Origin: Thermoleophilia bacterium SCSIO 60948
GTDB lineage: Bacteria; Actinomycetota; Thermoleophilia; Solirubrobacterales; 70-9
Assembly: GCA_021496505.1 (NCBI GenBank)
Contig: CP053031.1
Coordinates: forward strand, 2,162,001 to 2,226,000
Direction: 5' to 3'
DNA: 64,000 bases
Positions 29,592-39,591 of this stretch are shown piece by piece. The number at the start of each line of letters is the position of its first letter. Within the stretch, counting starts at the first letter, position 1. Position numbers and translations under genes: made by a program. The notes beneath the pieces were generated by a model. The model did not search any database. It had not been told where the DNA came from and was given only the letters and a program-made list of their open reading frames with translations.

Positions 29592-30170
29592 TCAGGCGGA
29601 GACGGTCTCAGCGAAGCGCTCGTTGAGCAGCTCGTCGATGTGCGCCTCGGCGCCCTCTTCGTCCTTGTCGAGGGCGTACATGAACTCCGAGGCCAGGATC
29701 TTCTTGGCCCGGGTGTACATCTGCTTCTCGCCGGTCGACAGACCCTTCTCGATCTCGCGGATCGCGAGGTTGCGGACGACCTCCGCGAGCTCGTAGATGT
29801 CACCGGTCTTGATCTTCTCGCGGTTGTACTTGAACCGGCGGTTCCAGTTCTTCGGCATCTCGGAGACCTCGTCGGTCAGGACGCCGATCACGCGCTCGAT
29901 CTGCTCCTCGTCGATGACGCGGCGAAGCCCGGCCACGCCCGCGTTCTCGCACGGGACCATGACGGTCATCTCGTTGTGGAGGATCTTGATCGTCAGGTAC
30001 TCACGGTTCTCACCGAGAAGCTCCTTGGCTTCCTTCTTGAGCACGACACCAGCGCCGTGGTGGGGGTAGACGACGTTGTCGCCGGGCTGGAAGTCGCAGG
30101 CCTCGATCTCAGGCGTGAGGTCGTCGAGATCGATTTCTTCGGTTTGCTCGGGGATCTTGTCCTCCTTCAT
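29592..30170 (-). CDS. carD: CarD family transcriptional regulator
   Basis: This 192-residue CarD has the N-terminal RNA polymerase-interacting Tudor-like domain (FQPGDNVVYPHHGAGVVL, then LTIKILHNEMTVMVPCENA) and a helical C-terminal DNA-binding domain with the conserved MPKNWNRRFKYNREKIKTGD stretch and its wedge tryptophan. CarD stabilises open complexes at rRNA and housekeeping promoters in actinobacteria. An acidic N-terminal extension (EEIDLDDLTPE) of about 28 residues precedes the domain. Gene order disA-carD-ispD is conserved in actinobacteria. It is 25 bases downstream of disA and probably co-transcribed with it. Confidence 0.95.
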   Translation of the reverse strand: MKEDKIPEQTEEIDLDDLTPEIEACDFQPGDNVVYPHHGAGVVLKKEAKELLGENREYLTIKILHNEMTVMVPCENAGVAGLRRVIDEEQIERVIGVLTDEVSEMPKNWNRRFKYNREKIKTGDIYELAEVVRNLAIREIEKGLSTGEKQMYTRAKKILASEFMYALDKDEEGAEAHIDELLNERFAETVSA

Positions 30171-30195
30171 CGGATGGACGCCGCTGGGATCGGCG

Positions 30196-31302
30196 TCATC
30201 GGTAGCGGTCGATCGCGTCGACCTCCTGCAGCCTGCGAAGCCCCTCTCGGATCTCCTTGGCGCGCGCTTCGCCGACGCCGTCGATCTCCGCGAGCTCGTC
30301 CTGGGACGAGTCGAGGATCGCCGGCAGCTCGCCGAAGTGCGCGATCACCTTGTCGATGACGAGCCGCGGCAGGCGCGGGATCACCGACATGGCGCGGAAT
30401 CCGCGCGGGGTCACAGGAAAGTCAAGCGTGTTGGTCTTGCGGTCGTAACCGAGGACCTCGGCGAGCCGGCCGAAGTCGAGCAGCTCGGTGTGCGGGACCG
30501 CCGCGAGCTCGGAGAGCGTCTCCTCGAAGCCCGCCTCGGAGGAGAACGAGCCGTAGTCGCGGACGAGCGCGGCGCGCTCGGTCATGACGCCGATCACGGT
30601 CTCCTCGAGCTGCATCTCGATCAGCCTGCCCTCCGAGCCGAGCTCGATGATCTGGCGCTCGACCTCGCTCGCCATCCGCGTCACGAGCTCGGCGCGCTGG
30701 AGCGCGGAGAGGACGTCGTAGAGGACGGCGCGGCCCTCGAGCTCGTGCTCGGTCAGCAGGACCGAGATCCGATCGAGGCGGGCGCGGTACTTCTCGAGCG
30801 TCTGGAGGCCCTGATTGGCCTTCGAGAGGACGGTCGGGATGTCCTCGAGGATGTACTTGATGCCGTCGACGTAGAGCGAGACGACCTCGCGGCGCTGCGA
30901 GATCGCGATCACGAGCGCCCGGGTCTGCTTGGCGACGCGCTCGGCGGTGCGGTGACGGGTGCCGGTCTCGAGCGAGAGGATCGTCGGGTCGGGCATCAGC
31001 TGGACGTTGGCCCAGTTGATCCGCCGGCCCTCCGGGTCGAGGACGATCGCGCCATCCATCTTCGCCACCTGGTAGAGCAGCGCCGGGCTGTAATCGACGT
31101 CGAGGCGGATGCCGCCGGAGAACAGGAACGAGACGTCCTCGGGCTCGGCGACGACGAGCAGACCGCCCGTCCGGGCGTGGACGATGTTGTCGATCCCCTC
31201 CCGCAGAGCGGTGCCGGGCGCGACGGTGTCCAGGGCCCGCATCAGCCGGGGATCCTGACGTGCCTCTAGCTCGTTCCGATCATCCCCAGAGTGCGGCTTC
31301 AC
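30196..31302 (-). CDS. disA: DNA integrity scanning diadenylate cyclase
   Basis: This 368-residue DisA makes cyclic di-AMP from two ATP and scans DNA for branched structures. The DAC domain has the DGA motif (KMDGAIVLD) and the RHR motif (ETGTRHRTAERVAKQT); after a linker come the helical middle domain and a C-terminal helix-hairpin-helix DNA-binding unit (IDGVGEARAKEIREGL). The start chosen is GTG at 31302; an ATG twenty codons later is also possible. Its neighbours radA, carD and ispD form the usual actinobacterial cluster; RadA and DisA interact functionally in Bacillus. No c-di-AMP riboswitch was found in this window. Confidence 0.94.
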   Translation of the reverse strand: MKPHSGDDRNELEARQDPRLMRALDTVAPGTALREGIDNIVHARTGGLLVVAEPEDVSFLFSGGIRLDVDYSPALLYQVAKMDGAIVLDPEGRRINWANVQLMPDPTILSLETGTRHRTAERVAKQTRALVIAISQRREVVSLYVDGIKYILEDIPTVLSKANQGLQTLEKYRARLDRISVLLTEHELEGRAVLYDVLSALQRAELVTRMASEVERQIIELGSEGRLIEMQLEETVIGVMTERAALVRDYGSFSSEAGFEETLSELAAVPHTELLDFGRLAEVLGYDRKTNTLDFPVTPRGFRAMSVIPRLPRLVIDKVIAHFGELPAILDSSQDELAEIDGVGEARAKEIREGLRRLQEVDAIDRYR

Positions 31303-31354
31303 AGAGCCATATTCTGGCAGATTCGAGCGGTTTTCGCGGAGCAGAACCCATGGT

Positions 31355-31370
31355 CCTACCCGGCGGTAGG
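31355..31370. promoter_or_regulatory. CCTACC-CGGC-GGTAGG inverted repeat between radA and disA
   Basis: A perfect 6-bp repeat with a 4-base spacer, 53-68 bases upstream of the disA start. It could be an operator for disA or the end of the radA transcript. Confidence 0.35.
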
Positions 31371-31431
31371 AAGAACACGCATGACGATGCGGTTTCGGCG
31401 CCGGGAAGCGCCCCGGAGAGGGTCGCTCCGA

Positions 31432-32844
31432 TCAGGCTGCGAGCGCCTCTTCGGCCTCTCCGCCACCCTGCGCACCGGCCTTCGACCGGGCGGCCCTGAG
31501 CGCCTTCCTGAGCGTCGGCTGAGGCTCGATCCCGCGTGGCAGGTCGCGTCCCGGCGGGCCCAGGACCGGCCCCAGACCGAACTTGACCGCCTCGGCGGCG
31601 CGGCGATCGGCGTGACCGACCCCGCGGAGCTCGCCGGTGAGTCCGATCTCGCCGAAGCATGCGAGCGGGCGGCCGTCGGCGGAGGCCAGCGAGCGCCCGG
31701 AATGCGCCGAGGCGATCGCCAGCGCGATCGCGAGGTCGGCGCCCGGCTCGTCGATCCGGACACCACCGGCGACGTTGACGAAGACGTCGGCCGAGGCGAG
31801 GCCAGGCCCTCCACCACGCGCCAGGACCGCGAGGATCATCGCGAGGCGGTTGCGATCGATCCCGTTCGCGATCCGGCGCGGCGGGACGATCTCGGTCGGC
31901 GCGACGAGCGCCTGGACCTCGACCAGCAGCGGCCGCGTCCCCTCCATCGAGGCGAGGACGACCGAGCCCGCCGCGGTGCTCGCCTCGGCGACGAAGCGGG
32001 CCGACGGATCCTCGACCTCGACCAGGCCGCCCGAGCGCATCTCGAAGACACCGACCTCGCTCGTCGCGCCGAAGCGGTTCTTGAGCGCGCGCAGCGTGCG
32101 GAAGCTGCGCTCGCGCTCGCCCTCGAAGAGCAGGACGCAGTCGACGAGGTGCTCGAGGACGCGCGGCCCCGCGACCGCGCCCTCCTTGGTCACGTGGCCG
32201 ACGAGGATCACGGCGCAGTCGATCCGCTTCGCGACCTCCATGATCACGTTCGCCGCCTCGCGCACCTGCCCGACCGAGCCCGGAGCCCCGCTCATCTCCG
32301 CGTTGTGGAGCGTCTGGACGGAGTCGATCACGCAGGCGTCCGGCCGCTCGGCCTCGAGCGTCGCGACGACGCTCGCGAGGTCGGTCTCGGCGATCGCCGG
32401 CACGCGCAGGGCGGCGTCGCCGAGGCGCTCGGCGCGCAGCCGAACCTGAGCCGCCGACTCCTCGCCGGAGACGTAGAGGATGTTGCGGTTCGCGGCCGCG
32501 AGATTGCCGAGCGCCATGCCGGTGAGCGTCGACTTGCCGATGCCCGGCGAGCCGCCGAGCAGGACGAGCGAGCCCGGGACGAGTCCGCCGCCGAGGACGC
32601 GGTCGAACTCCGTGATCCCGGTCTCGAACCGTGGTGTGACCGCGGCGCGGACCTCGCTCAGCCGGGTCGGCTTGACGGCGCGACCGGCGCCGCCGCCGCT
32701 CCGCGCCGCCCGCGCGCTGGGCGCCGGCTGCGGCGCGGTCTCGACGAGCGTGTTCCACTCACCGCAGCCCGAGCACTGGCCCGACCACTTCGCCTGCGAG
32801 TGCCCGCAGTCGGAGCAGACGTAGGTGGTGCGCGGCTTGGCCAT
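31432..32844 (-). CDS. radA: DNA repair protein RadA (Sms)
   Basis: This 470-residue RadA, a RecA-like ATPase, processes recombination intermediates by helping branch migration. It has the N-terminal zinc finger (YVCSDCGHSQAKWSGQCSGCGEW), Walker A LGGSPGIGKSTL, Walker B ACVIDSVQTL, the RadA-specific KNRFG motif (ALKNRFGATSEVG) and the C-terminal Lon-protease-like domain (VFVNVAGGVRIDEPGADLAIALA). The ATG at 32844 starts MAKPRTTYVC, the standard opening; the longer frame is rejected. TAACTT seven bases upstream suggests a leaderless transcript. The gene is followed by disA. Confidence 0.95.
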   Translation of the reverse strand: MAKPRTTYVCSDCGHSQAKWSGQCSGCGEWNTLVETAPQPAPSARAARSGGGAGRAVKPTRLSEVRAAVTPRFETGITEFDRVLGGGLVPGSLVLLGGSPGIGKSTLTGMALGNLAAANRNILYVSGEESAAQVRLRAERLGDAALRVPAIAETDLASVVATLEAERPDACVIDSVQTLHNAEMSGAPGSVGQVREAANVIMEVAKRIDCAVILVGHVTKEGAVAGPRVLEHLVDCVLLFEGERERSFRTLRALKNRFGATSEVGVFEMRSGGLVEVEDPSARFVAEASTAAGSVVLASMEGTRPLLVEVQALVAPTEIVPPRRIANGIDRNRLAMILAVLARGGGPGLASADVFVNVAGGVRIDEPGADLAIALAIASAHSGRSLASADGRPLACFGEIGLTGELRGVGHADRRAAEAVKFGLGPVLGPPGRDLPRGIEPQPTLRKALRAARSKAGAQGGGEAEEALAA

Positions 32845-32851
32845 CCAATGG

Positions 32852-32857
32852 AAGTTA
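32852..32857 (-). promoter_or_regulatory. -10-like TAACTT, leaderless radA start
   Basis: TAACTT, seven bases, ATG. It places the radA promoter at the start codon, so the long upstream gene-free stretch is not a radA leader. Confidence 0.45.
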
Positions 32858-33190
32858 GGAACGAGGGCGGACGCGTTCGGCCCCCGGGGGGCGGGTCGGC
32901 GGCCCGAGCGCGCCGGCGTGCAGCTCTCCACGCCTGTGGCGGGTCTCCGGCGGGGCTGATGGCACCGAGGGGAGTGGGTTCGGGCGGCTGGGGTTGCCCG
33001 CTGGGCGCCCCTCGAGGATCGAACGTCCCGGAAGTGCCCTTATAGGGGCACGTTTGGGACGTTCGGCTTCGATCGGCCGCGCCGAGCGCGACGAAATCGC
33101 CCCGCGCCTCTCGCACGACGACGCTGGGACGATCCATCGCGCTCGGGTGTGTCCCCGGTGCGCCGTTGTTCGCAGTTCCGCGCGTTCCCA
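32858..33190. other. Gene-free stretch upstream of radA
   Basis: No coding region is supported in the gap between the radA promoter and the clpC stop (full gap 32845-33414). This part holds a 44-base inverted repeat (33021-33064) but no open frame with coding-like composition, and I see no tRNA, tmRNA, SRP RNA or RNase P RNA signature. Confidence 0.6.
33021..33064. repeat. 44-bp interrupted palindrome in the radA-clpC gap
   Basis: GAACGTCCC (33021-33029) pairs with GGGACGTTC (33056-33064), and inside it GTGCCC (33034-33039) pairs with GGGCAC (33046-33051), around the AT-rich core TTATAG. The 4-base segments between the arms do not pair. It may be a regulator site or a folded RNA element. Confidence 0.6.
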
Positions 33191-33309
33191 GGGCGGGTGC
33201 TCGGGTTGTCCGCCCGGATGAGCTGTGCGGGCATGGATGCCCGCACCTGCCGGGGCCCCATGGATGGGGTCGGCCCCCTCATCCGGGTGGACTGCCCGAG
33301 CGCCCGCCC
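33191..33309 (+). ncRNA. Candidate structured RNA: 32-bp stem enclosing two hairpins with identical AUGGAU loops
   Basis: Arms 33191-33222 and 33278-33309 pair over 32 positions with one mismatch (33207/33293) and three non-Watson-Crick positions (33198/33302, 33206/33294, 33212/33288). All three are U-G in plus-strand RNA but would be A-C in minus-strand RNA, favouring the plus strand. Inside are hairpin 1 (33225-33246, 8-bp stem, loop AUGGAU) and hairpin 2 (33252-33277, CCCC/GGGG next to the loop AUGGAU, then GGGG/CCCC beyond a 4-base bulge). The result is a three-way junction. No known RNA family was recognised, and transcription has not been shown. Confidence 0.45.
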
Positions 33310-33342
33310 ACGCAGGCGAGCACAAGCTCCGAGAACGCGAAA

Positions 33343-33366
33343 CGCCCCGGCCTTTCGACCGGGGCG
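33343..33366 (-). terminator. Terminator hairpin of clpC
   Basis: CGCCCCGG (33343-33350) pairs with CCGGGGCG (33359-33366) around an 8-base loop. On the minus strand it starts 49 bases after the clpC stop and is followed by TTTCGCGTT. It could also end a plus-strand transcript. Confidence 0.7.
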
Positions 33367-33414
33367 CCTCGTCACGTGAGTTCTCTTGCCGGGATGTCAC
33401 CCGGCGAGCCCCCT

Positions 33415-36060
<2,646 letters not shown>

Positions 36061-36135
36061 GATCTGCTAGCTGCTACTTCCTGACCCGCCAGTCACGGGC
36101 CGATGCCTTGCTGAAACCGCTGCGCACCTCTTCGG

Positions 36136-36176
36136 GTTCTCGAGACCTTTGGTTCCGCCCCGGCGGCTGCGAGAAC
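36136..36176 (-). promoter_or_regulatory. Hairpin in the clpC leader
   Basis: GTTCTCG (36136-36142) pairs with CGAGAAC (36170-36176), enclosing a second CCGCC/GGCGG stem. It lies about midway in the predicted 200-base leader and could affect clpC expression. Confidence 0.4.
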
Positions 36177-36265
36177 GCAGCATCGCCGGAAGCTCATCCA
36201 TACATTCGGCTGCGCGGGGCCGACGGATTAGGAACCTCCGGTCTGTGGTTGACGGCGATGCCTCA

Positions 36266-36293
36266 AGTATAGGACGGGGGATCGGCGGCTCAA
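36266..36293 (-). promoter_or_regulatory. sigma-70 type promoter of clpC
   Basis: TTGAGC (36293-36288) and TATACT (36271-36266) are separated by 16 bases on the minus strand. This predicts a transcript start near 36259 and a leader of about 200 bases. Confidence 0.6.
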
Positions 36294-36371
36294 TCGCCTG
36301 GGAGCAGCCGACCGGACGTGGTTTCTCGCAGCGTCCGGGGTGCCGGTGCGCGGAGGGCCGAAAGCGCCCGC

Positions 36372-37865
36372 TCAGCTGCGCATCGCCGGGAACAGGAGCA
36401 CCTCGCGAAGGCTCCTCGCGCCCGTCAGCAGCATGACCAGGCGGTCGATCCCGAGCCCGACTCCGGCGGTCGGCGGCATGCCCTGCTCGAGCGCCTCGAC
36501 GAACGCCTCGTCGTAGGGGTGGGCGTCCTCGTCGCCGCGTGCGATCTCGGCCGCCTGCTCCTCGAATCGCCGCCGCTGCTCGTCGGGGTCGTTGAGCTCG
36601 GTGAAGGCGTTGGCGATCTCCATCCCGCCGACGAACGCCTCGAAGCGCTCGACGATCCCCTCCTCGGAGCGGTGGCGCTTGGCGAACGGCGAGAGCTCGA
36701 CCGGATAGTCGACGACGAAGGTCGGCCGGATCAGGGTCGGCTCGACGTGCTCCGAGAAGAGCTCGTCGACGAGCTTGCCCCAGCCGGCCGTCGGGTCGAC
36801 CTCGCCGCCGATCGCGGCCGCGAGCGAGTCGCGGTGGGGGTGCTCGGCGAAGTCGATCCCGGCGCGCTCGCGGATCGCCTCGCGCAGGCTGACGCGCTCC
36901 CACGGCGGCGCGAGGTCGATCGTCTCACCGCCGCGCTCGATCTCGGTCGTTCCGTTGACGGCCTGAGCGACGTGGGCGCAGAGCTCGGAGAGCCGGGTCA
37001 TCGCGTCCTCGTAGTCGGCGTAGGCCTCGTACCACTCGACCATCGTGAACTCGGGGTTGTGCTTGTTCGAGACGCCCTCGTTGCGGAAGTCCTTGCCGAG
37101 CTCGTAGACGCGCTCGAGCCCGCCGACGATCAGCCGCTTGAGGTAGAGCTCGGTCGCGATCCGCAGGTAGAGGTCGCGGCCGAGGGCGTTGTGGTGGGTC
37201 GTGAACGGTCGCGCCAGGGCGCCGCCGTAGAGCGGCTGGAGCACCGGCGTCTCGACCTCGAGGAAGCCATCACGGTCGAGCGCCTCGCGGACGGCGGAGA
37301 CGGCCTTCGTGCGCTTGCGAAACAGCTCGCGCGAGGAGGCGTTGGCGATCAGGTCGAGCTCGCGTCGGCGATAGCGCGTCTCCGTGTCCTCGAGCCCGTG
37401 GTACTTGTCGGGCGGCGGGCGAAGCGACTTGGCGAGCAGCGTCCAGTCGGTGAGCTTGAGCGAGAGCTCGCCGCGGCGGGTCTTGAACGCCGTGCCCTCG
37501 ACGCCGACGAGATCGCCGAGGTCGAGGCGGAGCAGCGCCGCGAGCGACTCGGCGCCGAGGACGTCGGCGCGAGCGTGGAGCTGGATCCGGCCGTCGGCGT
37601 CGATCAGGTCGAGGAAGGCGGCCTTGCCCTGCCCGCGGCGGGCCGAGAGCCGGCCGGCGAGCCGGTAGCGCTCCTCGGTCTCCTCCCCGTCCTCGAGGCC
37701 CTCGTGCGCGGCACGCACGGCGCCGCTGCCGACCCGCCCCGGGAACTCGTGCGGGAACGGCTCGACGCCGCCAGCGCGCAGCGCGTCGAGCTTCGCGCGG
37801 CGCTCCGCGAAGACCGCGCCCTCGGGCTCGGCCTCGCCTCGGCTTTCTTCCGGCTCGTCGCTCAC
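36372..37865 (-). CDS. lysS: Lysyl-tRNA synthetase, class II
   Basis: This 497-residue class IIb synthetase has an N-terminal OB-fold anticodon-binding domain (VRAAHEGLED, GRLSARRGQGKAAFLDLIDADGRIQLHA) and the class II catalytic core with motif 1 (FLEVETPVLQPLYGGALARPFTTHHNAL), motif 2 (FRNEGVSNKHNPEFTMVEWYEAYADY) and motif 3 (GMPPTAGVGLGIDRLVMLLTG). It charges tRNA-Lys in the cytoplasm. It follows greA by about 50 bases on the same strand, an order found in many actinobacteria. The gene is complete, with normal length. A weak stem after the stop, 36312-36338, may terminate the transcript. Confidence 0.95.
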   Translation of the reverse strand: MSDEPEESRGEAEPEGAVFAERRAKLDALRAGGVEPFPHEFPGRVGSGAVRAAHEGLEDGEETEERYRLAGRLSARRGQGKAAFLDLIDADGRIQLHARADVLGAESLAALLRLDLGDLVGVEGTAFKTRRGELSLKLTDWTLLAKSLRPPPDKYHGLEDTETRYRRRELDLIANASSRELFRKRTKAVSAVREALDRDGFLEVETPVLQPLYGGALARPFTTHHNALGRDLYLRIATELYLKRLIVGGLERVYELGKDFRNEGVSNKHNPEFTMVEWYEAYADYEDAMTRLSELCAHVAQAVNGTTEIERGGETIDLAPPWERVSLREAIRERAGIDFAEHPHRDSLAAAIGGEVDPTAGWGKLVDELFSEHVEPTLIRPTFVVDYPVELSPFAKRHRSEEGIVERFEAFVGGMEIANAFTELNDPDEQRRRFEEQAAEIARGDEDAHPYDEAFVEALEQGMPPTAGVGLGIDRLVMLLTGARSLREVLLFPAMRS

Positions 37866-37915
37866 CGCTTCCCTTCCTACCTGATCCGGGGCCGGCGGCC
37901 CCGCCTCCGGTGCGG

Positions 37916-38395
37916 TTAAGCGGCCTCGATCTTCGTGATCTTGAGCTTCTTCTCGGGCCCGCGCGGCGTCTCGACGCTGACGACGTCGCCGCGCTTCTTG
38001 CCGAGCAGCGCCTTGCCGATGGGCGACTCGTTGGAGAGCTTCGACTCGGCGGGACTGGCCTCGGCCGATCCGACGATCTGGAACTTGCGCGAGTCGCCCG
38101 AGTCCTGGTCCTTGACGTGGACGAGGACGCCTACGCCGACCTTCGAGCTGTCGATCTCGGAGGCGTCGACCACGCGAGAGCGGCGCACCCGCTCCTCGAG
38201 CTGGGCGATCCGCTGCTCGAGCAGCGCCTGTTCGTTCTTGGCGTCGTCGTACTCGGAGTTCTCGGCGATGTCGCCGAACTCACGCGCTTCCTTGATCCGC
38301 TCCGCGACCTCGCGGCGCTTGACGGTCGAAAGGTGCTCGATCTCGGCCTCGAGCTTCTCTCGGCCTTCCTGGGTGATGACTGACTCACGAGCCAC
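37916..38395 (-). CDS. greA: Transcription elongation factor GreA
   Basis: This 159-residue GreA has an N-terminal antiparallel coiled coil (ITQEGREKLEAEIEHLSTVKRREV, GDIAENSEYDDAKNEQALLEQRIAQLEERV) with the tip acidic residues ENSEYDDAK that reach into the RNA polymerase secondary channel, and a C-terminal FKBP-like domain (FQIVGSAEASPAESKLSNESPIGKALLG). It rescues backtracked polymerase by stimulating RNA cleavage. It is the first gene of a greA-lysS operon. A perfect TATAAT lies about 135 bases upstream, so unlike many neighbours its mRNA has a leader, which opens with a stable hairpin. Confidence 0.95.
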   Translation of the reverse strand: MARESVITQEGREKLEAEIEHLSTVKRREVAERIKEAREFGDIAENSEYDDAKNEQALLEQRIAQLEERVRRSRVVDASEIDSSKVGVGVLVHVKDQDSGDSRKFQIVGSAEASPAESKLSNESPIGKALLGKKRGDVVSVETPRGPEKKLKITKIEAA

Positions 38396-38492
38396 TTTGT
38401 GAATCGACCTTTCGATCTGCGCGCTGGTACCGACTGCCGGTCCCTCGGACGACTTCGGGCGAAGCGGACTCGGGGGGCCTGGATGAGAGAAA

Positions 38493-38523
38493 CCCGAGCG
38501 CTCGCTGGGCGAGCGGGTTCGGG
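38493..38523 (-). promoter_or_regulatory. Hairpin at the 5' end of the greA mRNA
   Basis: GCTCGC/GCGAGC (38500-38505 with 38509-38514), extended by CCCGA/TTCGGG-type pairs (38493-38497 with 38519-38523). It begins about two bases after the predicted transcript start and would stabilise the 5' end. Confidence 0.4.
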
Positions 38524-38531
38524 CGGCGGCG

Positions 38532-38537
38532 ATTATA
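38532..38537 (-). promoter_or_regulatory. Perfect -10 TATAAT of the greA-lysS operon
   Basis: TATAAT on the minus strand with the predicted start near 38525. No clear TTGACA is found at 16-18 bases. Given the rarity of this hexamer in such GC-rich DNA, it is a good promoter candidate. Confidence 0.55.
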
Positions 38538-38604
38538 GCCGTCTGATCGCACCGCTCGGGAGACCTTTACGGAGCCGAAAAGAACGCTCTGACCAGGGAT
38601 TTTC

Positions 38605-39591
38605 TCAGGCCGCGACCGCAGCGCCCCGCTCGAGCCGGCCGAGCAGGGACTCGACCTCGTCGAGGCTCGTCGTCGTCTGGAACGCGTGTGCCTCCGCGCC
38701 GCCGATTCCGATCCGCTCGAGGTACCAGGGGTAGAACTTGCGCAGGTTGCGAGCCGCGCGGACCTCGCCCCAGTGCTCGCGGGCGTTGGCGATGACCCAG
38801 CGAAGCTCGGCGACGACCCGCTCGGGGCCCGGCTCCGGCGTCTCGAAGCCGAGCAGCTCGGAGAAGATCCACGGGTTGCCCATGCCGCCGCGGGCGACCA
38901 TCAGCGCCGCCGCCCCCGACTCCTCCCAGCGCTCGCGGGCGCGTTCGGAGCCGCGCATGCCGCCGGAGATGATCACGGGCACGTCGAGCGACCCGGCGAG
39001 CTCGCGGGCGAGCGCGTAGTCGGCCTTGCCCTTGTGCTGAACCCGCGCCGAGCGCGGGTGGAAGGAGATCGCCGCGACGCCCGCCTCGGCGACGAGCCGC
39101 CGCGCGAGGGTGACGCCCCTGGTGTCGCCGGGCTCGAGGCCCGAGCGCAGCTTCACCGTGACCGGGAGGCCGGAACCCTCACCCGCGGCGCGGGCGACCT
39201 CGACGGCGAGGTCCTGATCGGCCAGCAGCTCGACCCCGGCGCCGCTCTTTCGGATCTTCGGGACCGGGCAGCCCATGTTGAGGTCGATCAGGTCGGGTCG
39301 CGCGCCCTCGGCGGCGATCCGCGCGGCCGAGCGCATGACGTCCGGGTCGGCGCCGAAGAGCTGCAGCGCCAGAGGGCCCTCGTCCGGATGCGTTCGCAGC
39401 ATCTCGACGGTCGTGCGCTCGTTGCCGTGATGGAGGGCGTGGCTCGAGACCATCTCCGAGACGGCCGCGCCGGCGCCGTAGCGGCGCGCCTGGAGGCGGA
39501 CGAACCAGTTGCCGATCCCCGCCAGCGGCGCCAGCAGGACGCGGTTGGGGATCCGGACCCCGCCGATCTCGAAGGGCTCGGTGAGCTGCAT
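38605..39591 (-). CDS. dus: tRNA-dihydrouridine synthase (DusB-like)
   Basis: This 328-residue FMN-dependent TIM-barrel enzyme reduces uridine to dihydrouridine in the D-loop of tRNA. The early motif VLLAPLAGIGNWFVRL, the active-site cysteine in LIDLNMGCPVPKIRKSGAG, the lysine in LPVTVKLRSG, the histidine stretch AISFHPRSARVQHKGKADY and VARGGMGNPWIF (FMN phosphate site) are all present. The C-terminal helical domain ends FYPWYLERIG. The ATG overlaps the coaX stop (ATGA), and the coaX-dus order is common in actinobacteria. The length is normal and the gene complete. Confidence 0.94.
   Translation of the reverse strand: MQLTEPFEIGGVRIPNRVLLAPLAGIGNWFVRLQARRYGAGAAVSEMVSSHALHHGNERTTVEMLRTHPDEGPLALQLFGADPDVMRSAARIAAEGARPDLIDLNMGCPVPKIRKSGAGVELLADQDLAVEVARAAGEGSGLPVTVKLRSGLEPGDTRGVTLARRLVAEAGVAAISFHPRSARVQHKGKADYALARELAGSLDVPVIISGGMRGSERARERWEESGAAALMVARGGMGNPWIFSELLGFETPEPGPERVVAELRWVIANAREHWGEVRAARNLRKFYPWYLERIGIGGAEAHAFQTTTSLDEVESLLGRLERGAAVAA

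Noticed and set aside
32930-33000. GGGGCTGA near 32944, resembling the 5' end of tmRNA
   Set aside because: No tRNA-like T arm, no CCA end and no tag frame follow.
33021-33064. LexA (SOS) box next to radA, suggested by GAAC...GTTC
   Set aside because: The halves are 36 bases apart instead of the GAAC-N4-GTTC spacing, so it is not an actinobacterial SOS box.
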